A stretch of 7,505 nt of DNA, taken from the NCBI GenBank assembly GCA_021372535.1, contig JAJFUH010000008.1, positions 1-7,505 of the forward strand, written 5' to 3'. Within the stretch, counting starts at the first letter, position 1, and each line of letters begins with the position of its first letter. This stretch comes from a bacterium (GTDB taxonomy: Bacteria > Latescibacterota > Latescibacteria > Latescibacterales > Latescibacteraceae). The notes under the pieces are model-generated. The model made no database searches. It was not told where the DNA came from and was given only the letters and a program-made list of their open reading frames with translations. Position numbers and translations under genes: made by a program. Below are positions 1 to 5,547 of this stretch, piece after piece.

Positions 1-916
1 CGGGGCCCCGTCCCTCGCGGGGCCAGTCCATCTGGCGTTCCACTGTCACATCGAGAAAGTACCCGTCGCTCCGTTTTGCCTGCCCTTTCCCGTACACCTT
101 GATCCATGCACTTCCCGAGCGGTACGGCTGGAGGAGGCTCCCCCAGAAATCGGCGCCCCCGTTCCGGCCCTTGTATCCGAAGGTCATGATGCCGTTCGGG
201 CGAGTCCAGTCGCCGGTCTGGTAAGAAACGCTTTTAACTCCGCCGCCAACGCAGGCATAGACAAAATAGATACCGTGAACGCCATGGGTGGCATAGTCGC
301 TCATGGCGTTGTCGGCGACATACCCGGTCAGCTCCCCGAGGTCCGGCAGCGCCTGACGGATGCTGTCGACCGCCTGCACGTATTCGAGCGAAGAGCCGCA
401 CATGATGGGTGTTCCGGCTTTCCGGGCGGTTTCGATCATGTCGCGGGCATTTTTGAGGCTCGATGCGAAGGGACGGTTGATGAAGGTCGGAATCCCCGCT
501 TCGAGGTACGGGCGCACGAGGTCCTGAAACCAGAAAAGCGAGGCAAAATCGGCTATGACTATGGCATCCACCTTGTCGACCATGTCATAGTAATTCTTCA
601 CTTTGCTGACATTGTACTTTTTCGCGAAGCTGTCGAGACTTTCCGGATTGATATCCCAGGCGCTTGTCATCACCATCCCCGTCACCCGCATCTTGTCGCC
701 GGTCGGATTGATGAGCGGGCCCCAGATGCTGTCGATATGACCTCCCTGGGTGGTGAGAACACCCACTTCGAGCAGTTCTGCCGACGAGGGGCTTTTTCTC
801 TTGAATCGGGGACGTTTGGCTTCTGCAGCGGCTGCCGATCCCGCCGCAATCACTCCTGCTGCTGCGGCTGACTGCTTGAGAAACGATCTTCGGTTTTTCA
901 TGGTTTTCTGATCCAT
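1..916 (-). CDS. Gfo/Idh/MocA-like oxidoreductase with Tat signal, 3' end cut by the window edge
   Basis: An open frame of 305 codons runs from an ATG at 916 off the left edge with no stop, so the C-terminus is missing. The N-terminus has a Tat signal, NRRSFLKQ at residues 8-15, followed by an Ala/Gly-rich hydrophobic stretch (16-32), so export to the periplasm is predicted. A Rossmann-like part follows (about 49-145), then a region around THGVHGIYFVY (210-220) that resembles the C-terminal substrate domain of Gfo/Idh/MocA proteins with its catalytic-type His (H211/H214). The usual nucleotide-binding GxGxxG is replaced by VGVLTTQGGHIDSIWG (51-66), and the usual EKP is replaced by NRP (147-149). 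NAD(P) binding and the reaction are therefore uncertain; the substrate is probably a sugar or polyol, if it is an enzyme at all. The start at 916 is preferred over the in-frame Met at 901 because a GAGGAG ribosome site (922-927) lies 5 nt upstream. Family assignment is from remembered motifs. Confidence 0.8.
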   Translation of the reverse strand, partial: MDQKTMKNRRSFLKQSAAAAGVIAAGSAAAAEAKRPRFKRKSPSSAELLEVGVLTTQGGHIDSIWGPLINPTGDKMRVTGMVMTSAWDINPESLDSFAKKYNVSKVKNYYDMVDKVDAIVIADFASLFWFQDLVRPYLEAGIPTFINRPFASSLKNARDMIETARKAGTPIMCGSSLEYVQAVDSIRQALPDLGELTGYVADNAMSDYATHGVHGIYFVYACVGGGVKSVSYQTGDWTRPNGIMTFGYKGRNGGADFWGSLLQPYRSGSAWIKVYGKGQAKRSDGYFLDVTVERQMDWPREGRGP

Positions 917-921
917 GGCAA

Positions 922-927
922 CTCCTC
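922..927 (-). promoter_or_regulatory. Shine-Dalgarno site of the Gfo/Idh/MocA-like gene
   Basis: GAGGAG on the minus strand, 5 nt before the ATG at 916. It decides between two in-frame Met codons (916 and 901) in favour of the upstream one. Confidence 0.7.
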
Positions 928-947
928 AAAGTTTTTCTGTAATGAGC

Positions 948-1093
948 CCTGATTATTCATGAAAATATTTAACCACAAAGAAACAAAGGCACGAAGAGAC
1001 ATAATATATTATTAATACTATCTTTAGTCACATTTAAAATCGATAGTAATACAATGATATATATAGAATTCAAATCCGTGTTCTGTTAAACTT
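948..1093 (+). repeat. Dispersed intergenic repeat, copy A
   Basis: This AT-rich, non-coding stretch aligns along its whole length with 5164-5330 (copy B, same orientation) and more loosely with 7158-7292 (copy C, inverted). Identical blocks shared with copy B are 948-968 (21 bp), 1001-1022 (22 bp), CAATGATAT at 1052-1060, and AATTCAAATCCG followed by TGTTCT and TTAAACTT near 1068-1092. It also contains a CACAAAG / CAAAGGCAC motif at 974-991. Compared with copy B it lacks 19 bp after AAATCCG. It occupies almost the whole gap between the peptidase stop (1113) and the start of the oxidoreductase-like gene (916). No open frame or clear terminal inverted repeat was seen. Confidence 0.75.
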
Positions 1094-1112
1094 ATGAATG
1101 GATCACAGTATT

Positions 1113-3041
1113 TTATTTGTCGTTTTTCCCGATCACGATTTCCTGCGTCCGATGCCCGCCACGGGTGGACAACACATGCACCGTGCATTTTGCCGATTCG
1201 ATGCCGTTCAGCCTGACCCGGAAACGCGCGGTCTTGATCTCTCCCTTTTTCGTCCACTCCACCTCAACATTCTTGTCCTGGGTATCGGGTAAAGTGATTT
1301 CTACCTTTTTATTCCTGCGGTCTTTCGTCAGCTCTTTATCGAATTCGAGGCGCACACGGTCCGGTCTCACTATCTTCACAAGCTTTGCCTGTTCGAGCGC
1401 GGTCGGGAGAAATCCGGTGTTGGTGAAGGTCACGGTAACATCGTACTCGTCCTTGTTCTTCGATGGTTTGACAACTGCGGATGTTATTTCGACCTGGGGC
1501 AGCTGCCTTGCCAGATAGATGTTGAACATCGCTTCTTTCCGTATCCATTCTTCGAGGTACTGTACGGGGGGATTCTGGCTGAAGAATTTCGGATTGAATC
1601 CCCCAATCTCGACCGTTCCGAGCTGCGGGTGTTCGTATGCCGTCCACTGCATGAACTCCCTGCCCCCGCATGCCTCGTCATTCCAGCAGAGGGCATCATA
1701 CTCGTCATAGTTACCGTCGCCGTCATAATCCTTCATCTCACCCGTGCACCACAGCTCATCGCCGTACCAGATGCTGCCATAATACCAGTATCCGAAATCA
1801 GGCCCGTGTCCAAACAGCGGAATCGCCTTCGTCGGCTCTCCGGTCACGGGGTCGGTTTTCCTGCGGGTTCTGTAATCGTTATATGTGTCTCCGGCCCACC
1901 GGTAGCCGGTGATTTTTTTGCCCTCGCTGTCGAACAGACGGAACAGGGCGAGGTCTTCGGGATACATCCGCTCCCCGCTGTTCGAGGTTGACGGCCCGCG
2001 GAGATGCATGGGAACGCTCGTATCCATGGAATTGACTACGCCGATATTCGGGTGTCTGAGAAGGAACAGCACGAACGACTGGATTTCCGGCTCGGACAGG
2101 GGATACTCACCGGCGCCGCCCTGTGTCCAGCCTCGTCCGGTGGTATCCTGTCCGGGTTCGGGTCGCCAGTTTTCAGGGTAATTCCTGTGGAGATCGAGCC
2201 CCCCGACACCGTCCTCATTGTATTTCCCGTCGCCGTCATTGTCGGTTCCTTCGCTGTACACGTCCCAGTCGCCTTCGCCGTCCTTCACCCGCTTCATGAG
2301 CCGACGGGAAGTATCGCGCGGATCGATGACATAGTTCCCGCTGTCCGGATTCGCTTTCCGCATCTGCCTGATGAATCCGTCGCCGTCGAGGTCCTCTCCC
2401 GGATCCTCGTCAAGAAGGCCGTCGCGGTCGTCGTCATGAGGGCGGACTGAGCTCCGGTTGCTCTGCGCCGTCCGGAGATACATCTCGGACCCGTCCGGGT
2501 TGTTTTTTATCCTGAAATAGAACGCTTTCGTATCGACGAGTTCGGTGATTTCCCTGTCTTTCCCATAGTTGGTCAGGAGGTAATTGAGCATCCACAGGGC
2601 GGATTCGGCTGCGGTGACTTCTCCGCTGTGACGGTTGGCGTCAATGGCCATCGCGGGTTTGTCGGTATCCTTGAGCGTCTTCTTATTGGTCAGGGTCACC
2701 TGGTAAATGTCACGGTCTTCGAAGGTTTTCCCGCTTTCATACAGGTCGATAAGGTCGGGATATTCTTCAGCCCATCGTTTCAGGAATCCGATGATTTCGT
2801 CATAGGTATGATAATGCCTGAAATCGAGCTCGCCTTCCTTGAGCGGTTTTATCTCTTCGTAGTGGGTTTTTTTGAAAAAACTCACACCGTGACGGTATCC
2901 TTTCACCGAATAGAACTCGCTCTCTTTTTTCCCGGAACCGGGCTCTTTCGCATCCTCCTGCGCAAACACTGACAGAGCCCAGACTGCGAAACTCACAATT
3001 GCGACTGTCCGGATAAACGATTTCTTCCCACACCGGCGCAT
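1113..3041 (-). CDS. Secreted M14-family zinc carboxypeptidase-like protein with Ca-binding-type loops
   Basis: 642 residues. A Sec signal peptide (about 1-27, basic start then hydrophobic core ending VFAQE) predicts export. The M14 fold starts near YHTYDEIIGFL (77-87). The first two zinc ligands fit HSGE (H138, E141). NNPDGSE (180-186) and GLDLHRNYP (281-289) match conserved family blocks, and E478 in TVEIGG is the best candidate for the catalytic Glu. The third zinc ligand, normally His, aligns to D340 in NSMDTSVPMHLRG, so activity is uncertain. Between the ligands lie acidic calcium-loop-like segments: DDDRDGLLDED (203-213), DLDGDG (217-222) and DNDGDG (267-272); DYDGDG (438-443) lies further on. 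A beta-rich C-terminal domain (about 515-642) ends the protein. It is larger than a bare M14 domain (about 300 residues). The start is supported by GGAGGG just upstream. The gene stands alone; a TATACT at 3108-3113 (minus strand) may be its -10 box, with no good -35. Confidence 0.9.
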   Translation of the reverse strand: MRRCGKKSFIRTVAIVSFAVWALSVFAQEDAKEPGSGKKESEFYSVKGYRHGVSFFKKTHYEEIKPLKEGELDFRHYHTYDEIIGFLKRWAEEYPDLIDLYESGKTFEDRDIYQVTLTNKKTLKDTDKPAMAIDANRHSGEVTAAESALWMLNYLLTNYGKDREITELVDTKAFYFRIKNNPDGSEMYLRTAQSNRSSVRPHDDDRDGLLDEDPGEDLDGDGFIRQMRKANPDSGNYVIDPRDTSRRLMKRVKDGEGDWDVYSEGTDNDGDGKYNEDGVGGLDLHRNYPENWRPEPGQDTTGRGWTQGGAGEYPLSEPEIQSFVLFLLRHPNIGVVNSMDTSVPMHLRGPSTSNSGERMYPEDLALFRLFDSEGKKITGYRWAGDTYNDYRTRRKTDPVTGEPTKAIPLFGHGPDFGYWYYGSIWYGDELWCTGEMKDYDGDGNYDEYDALCWNDEACGGREFMQWTAYEHPQLGTVEIGGFNPKFFSQNPPVQYLEEWIRKEAMFNIYLARQLPQVEITSAVVKPSKNKDEYDVTVTFTNTGFLPTALEQAKLVKIVRPDRVRLEFDKELTKDRRNKKVEITLPDTQDKNVEVEWTKKGEIKTARFRVRLNGIESAKCTVHVLSTRGGHRTQEIVIGKNDK

Positions 3042-3128
3042 TATTCCCTCCTGTTTTCAAAAGTGCTGACTCACATAATCAATCTATTATTTCGATGGGA
3101 TAGAATTAGTATAACCATACATGACAGC

Positions 3129-3201
3129 ATATGCATATCTTTTTTATATGTGTGTACGCTTTCCGCACCAGATAATCGTGAACCTACTGTCATATCGATA
3201 T
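3129..3201. promoter_or_regulatory. Pair of 10-bp palindromes in the divergent spacer (possible operators)
   Basis: ATATGCATAT (3129-3138) and ATATCGATAT (3192-3201) are both perfect palindromes of the form ATAT-NN-ATAT. Their centres are 63 bp apart, about six turns of B-DNA, so they face the same side of the helix. They lie between the divergent peptidase and nitrilase genes. Short AT-rich palindromes arise by chance, and no regulator gene is nearby, so this is a weak call. Confidence 0.2.
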
Positions 3202-3229
3202 CGGCCACGAAAATAACCCGTTTTTGCAT

Positions 3230-3258
3230 TTGATTTGTCTGTCAGGGTTAATTATCAT
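3230..3258 (+). promoter_or_regulatory. Candidate sigma70-type promoter of the nitrilase-like gene
   Basis: TTGATT (3230-3235) and TATCAT (3253-3258) are separated by 17 bp, with 4/6 and 5/6 matches to TTGACA and TATAAT. Transcription would begin near 3265, leaving a leader of about 65 nt before the ATG at 3331. If so, the earlier in-frame TTG at 3235 cannot be the start. The consensus used is that of well-studied bacteria, and the host's own promoter preference is unknown. Confidence 0.4.
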
Positions 3259-3330
3259 TTCTTTTACGGTATATATGCACCATATGGTTTCATTATGTCA
3301 ATCGGACTATTAAAGCCGGATGTAACCACC

Positions 3331-4272
3331 ATGAAAACATTCTACCCGAACCGTCGGGATTTCATCATGACCGTCGCGCTTGCCGGGGCGGGTGCCCTTG
3401 CTTCGGGACCATCCCCTGTGATCGCGAAAAACCGTGGAGAGACAGCCATGAAAGACCTTACCATCGCTCTGTTACAGATCGATTCCAACCAGAAGGATAT
3501 CGAGGGAAACCTCAAAAAAATCATCGGCCGTGTCGAGGGCGCCGCGCAGGAAGGGGCAAATCTCATGGTTTCATGCGAGATGGGGCTCTCTGCGTTTCTC
3601 TTTTCACGGGATGAATATGTTCAGGTCGCCCAGACCATTCCGGGCCCCGCAACCGAAGCGGTGGGAGCAGCCGCAAAAAAGGCGAACGCCTATGTGATAT
3701 TCGGCCTCCCCGAAAAGGAGGGAGGCGATATCTATAACTCGCTCGCCGTTCTGGGCCCGAAGGGAAACCTGGTGAGCAGATACCGCAAAGCGCACCTCTG
3801 GCTGACCGAGAACCAGACCTTCAGCCGGGGCAACGACCTGTGCATTTTTGAAACCGAGTTCGGCACCATGGGGAGCATAATCTGTTACGATATCATGTAT
3901 CCGGAGTTTACACGGGCCATTGCGGCAAAAGGCGCCGGTATCATCACCCATTCAACCGGCATGGTCACCACCGAGGACTGCGATAAATTCGGCTGGGATC
4001 CGGAATTCTACAATGCCTTTGTCCGGACAAGAGCATGGGAAAACCAGGTCTACATCCCGAGCTGTAACCGCTGCGGGAACGACCAGTTCCTCTATTTTCT
4101 GGCAAATTCATGCGTTGCGACACCGTGGGGAACACTCGCGGGCAAACTCGGCAATGCAGAGGGAACGCTCACGGTCAAAACCGATTTCAACCGCCTGAAG
4201 GAATGGCAGAAGATTGCCCCCTACTGGGATGACCGCAGACCCGACCTCTATAAGAAGATACTCGATTTTTAA
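3331..4272 (+). CDS. Carbon-nitrogen hydrolase (nitrilase superfamily) with Tat signal
   Basis: 313 residues from the ATG at 3331. A Tat signal (NRRDFIM at residues 7-13, then a hydrophobic Ala/Gly-rich stretch and an AxA-like end near 30) predicts export. The hydrolase domain starts near residue 42 (LTIALLQID) and runs to the C-terminal RRPDLY motif. The Glu-Lys-Cys catalytic triad of the superfamily is visible: E83 in VSCEMG, K153 in RYRKAHL and C185 in IICYDIMYPE, with the accessory Glu at E160. The protein should hydrolyse a C-N bond of an amide, nitrile or carbamoyl compound; the substrate cannot be read from the sequence. The 3331 start is chosen because it begins directly before the Tat motif, though its ribosome site is weak. 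A better-spaced GGAGAG precedes an internal ATG at 3448, which would give a protein without the signal. The gene diverges from the peptidase and converges on the methyltransferase; no clear terminator was found. Confidence 0.88.
   Translation: MKTFYPNRRDFIMTVALAGAGALASGPSPVIAKNRGETAMKDLTIALLQIDSNQKDIEGNLKKIIGRVEGAAQEGANLMVSCEMGLSAFLFSRDEYVQVAQTIPGPATEAVGAAAKKANAYVIFGLPEKEGGDIYNSLAVLGPKGNLVSRYRKAHLWLTENQTFSRGNDLCIFETEFGTMGSIICYDIMYPEFTRAIAAKGAGIITHSTGMVTTEDCDKFGWDPEFYNAFVRTRAWENQVYIPSCNRCGNDQFLYFLANSCVATPWGTLAGKLGNAEGTLTVKTDFNRLKEWQKIAPYWDDRRPDLYKKILDF
3436..3441 (+). promoter_or_regulatory. Internal Shine-Dalgarno-like site before an alternative start in the nitrilase-like gene
   Basis: GGAGAG lies 6 nt before the in-frame ATG at 3448 (MKDLTIALLQ), which is exactly where the mature catalytic domain begins. 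It looks better than the site before the ATG at 3331. It may allow a cytosolic form, or it may be coincidence within the R-G-E codons. Confidence 0.35.
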
Positions 4273-4369
4273 CCCTGTATTCACACGATTTATCGGGAGG
4301 GCTTATCTTTTTCAGGCGTTCGATCATTGACCTGAAGGATTTGATACGGTCAAGAATCGGCTCTATATT

Positions 4370-5119
4370 CTATTGTTTCGTGCAGAAATAGATGTCTCCG
4401 GCCGAAGCGGTAATGCCCATCAACGTGATTTCCTCACGGCTGAGTATATCGTGAGGAGATATTACCCTGACAATGAATCCCGGCTCTTCGAGTCGTGTAA
4501 TGAAATCGGGGCCATACCTGCGGACATGATCCTCCTGCCCGAAGTATTTGAGCCGTTCTTCCGGTTCGGTAATCGACGCATCTTCGAAAGTGACATCAGC
4601 GGTAACCGGAACAAGGATAACTGCCCATCCATCGGCTTTTAACACCCTGTACAACTCACGAATGGCGCGTTTATCGTCGGGTATGTGTTCAAGAACGTTG
4701 CTGCAATAGATTACATCGAATGATTTGTCGCCGCAGGGTATTTGCGTTATATCAAGCTTAACCATGACCTCGGGACTGTTGAGATCCGCTGTGACATAAC
4801 CGGAACCTATTCTTTTTTCGAGAATTTTTACCATACCCTGTTCCGGAGCAACATGGAGCATCGTTTTGGACCGCCCATCGAAAAGATCGGTCTTCGTCTC
4901 AAAACAGCGCCATACAAGCCTATGTCTTTCAAGTGACTTGCAATACATACACAATGCATCATCACGAGGCGGGATACCGAATTTCCCAAATTTTTTCGAG
5001 CTTTTTTTACAGATCGGACAATACCTTCCATTTCCGCGATAGGGAAGATAATCGAGATAATCTCTCGCTGTCCGCAGCGATTTTTTTATGAACATGGGGA
5101 GAAATTTTGTCATTTTCAT
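4370..5119 (-). CDS. Class I SAM-dependent methyltransferase with N-terminal four-cysteine zinc-binding motif
   Basis: 249 residues. The N-terminus carries CPIC (34-37) and CMYC (57-60) followed by KSLERHR, a probable zinc ribbon or knuckle. The Methyltransf_11-type domain follows: motif I as LHVAPEQG (88-95) in place of the common GxGxG, an acidic strand end at TADLN (110-114), and FDVIYCSNVLEHIPDD (134-149) as the typical post-motif II block with the xLEHI signature. ELYRVLKADG (155-164) matches the usual helix and turn. It should transfer a methyl group from SAM in the cytosol; the acceptor is unknown. Relatives as I remember them often lie near glycan or surface-polysaccharide genes, but no such gene is in this window. 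An in-frame TGA 18 nt upstream rules out a longer form, and the ribosome site is weak. The 5' half of the gene is more AT-rich than the neighbouring genes, which might point to separate acquisition. Repeat copy B begins 44 bp upstream of the start. Confidence 0.85.
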   Translation of the reverse strand: MKMTKFLPMFIKKSLRTARDYLDYLPYRGNGRYCPICKKSSKKFGKFGIPPRDDALCMYCKSLERHRLVWRCFETKTDLFDGRSKTMLHVAPEQGMVKILEKRIGSGYVTADLNSPEVMVKLDITQIPCGDKSFDVIYCSNVLEHIPDDKRAIRELYRVLKADGWAVILVPVTADVTFEDASITEPEERLKYFGQEDHVRRYGPDFITRLEEPGFIVRVISPHDILSREEITLMGITASAGDIYFCTKQ

Positions 5120-5163
5120 GAGTACATGCTCTGTTCATATCGCTGTATCAGGAGTTACTTAAT

Positions 5164-5330
5164 CCTGATTATTCATGAAAATATGCTTTGCCACAAAGGC
5201 ACCAAGGCACAAAAAGATATAATATATTATTAATACTATCCTTAGTTACACTTAAATGTTGACATTACTACCAATGATATAAAATTCAAATCCGCCCGAT
5301 CCGCGAAAAACCGTGTTCTATTAAACTTTA
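5164..5330 (+). repeat. Dispersed intergenic repeat, copy B (most complete)
   Basis: This is the second copy of the family seen at 948-1093, in the same orientation. Blocks identical to copy A are 5164-5184 (21 bp), 5219-5240 (22 bp) and CAATGATAT at 5272-5280, plus the AATTCAAATCCG and TTAAACTT end. It carries the CCACAAAGGCACCAAGGCAC motif (5191-5210) and a CCGCGAAAAACCGTGTTCT block (5302-5320). The second block is shared, with minor changes, by inverted copy C but is partly missing from copy A. It is non-coding and lies upstream of the methyltransferase. Confidence 0.75.
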
Positions 5331-5348
5331 AGGATAGACCGGTGTAAC

Positions 5349-5392
5349 GGCATTGTTCCCGTATTATACGCTGATAATATAACAATAGTGCC
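5349..5392. other. Imperfect long hairpin in the exporter-methyltransferase spacer
   Basis: GGCATTGTT (5349-5357) pairs with AACAA and TGCC within 5381-5392, with a 3-nt TAG bulge. Inside it TATTAT (5362-5367) pairs with ATAATA (5374-5379) around a 6-nt loop. No T-run follows on either strand, so it is not a standard terminator. It could be a structured RNA part or chance folding; no known family was recognised. Confidence 0.3.
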
Positions 5393-5454
5393 AACAAAAT
5401 GGTCATTAAATTGACTATCCCCGCAGTGAACTACGTGGTATTTCGCCAATCTCC

Positions 5455-5469
5455 TGACACTTCGTGTCA
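5455..5469. other. Small perfect hairpin
   Basis: TGACAC (5455-5460) and GTGTCA (5464-5469) flank the loop TTC. It lies between the long hairpin and the terminator of the exporter gene. There is no T-run, and its role is unknown. Confidence 0.3.
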
Positions 5470-5480
5470 CCAGAATTTCT

Positions 5481-5526
5481 AAATACAAAAAAAGAAAAAA
5501 CTGTTACCTCGGAGTAAACTCCGAGG
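5481..5526 (-). terminator. Rho-independent terminator of the MFS exporter gene
   Basis: Read on the minus strand, an 8-bp GC-rich stem (CCTCGGAG / CTCCGAGG, 5526-5519 with 5514-5507) closes a 4-nt loop 21 nt after the exporter stop codon. It is followed, after TAACAG, by T6-C-T7 (5500-5487). The T-run starts 6 nt beyond the stem, a little farther than usual, but the position and composition fit well. Confidence 0.7.
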
Positions 5527-5547
5527 AATTCTTTTGATTAAACCATT

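Noticed and set aside
1-29. GC-rich inverted repeat at the left edge (GGCCCCG / CGGGGCC)
   Set aside because: It lies inside the coding frame of the oxidoreductase-like gene and is explained by GC-rich codons.
275-871. 198-residue plus-strand frame opposite the oxidoreductase-like gene
   Set aside because: Its translation is rich in His, Arg and Cys without any recognisable motif. The opposite frame has a Tat signal, a ribosome site and family motifs.
974-991. CACAAAG / CAAAGGCAC short tandem-like motif as a CRISPR or tandem array
   Set aside because: There are only two or three degenerate units without unique spacers; it is part of the dispersed repeat.
1011-1050. TACTATC / GATAGTA stem inside repeat copy A
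   Set aside because: The pairing half is not preserved in copy B, so the structure is not supported as a family feature.
3235-3330. Longer nitrilase-like reading frame starting at TTG 3235
   Set aside because: It would place 32 residues before the Tat motif, has no ribosome site, and overlaps the best promoter candidate (3230-3258). The ATG at 3331 fits the Tat leader.
4311-4336. Inverted repeat TTCAGG / CCTGAA in the convergent spacer as a terminator
   Set aside because: The stem is only 6 bp with a 14-nt loop, and no T-run follows on either strand.
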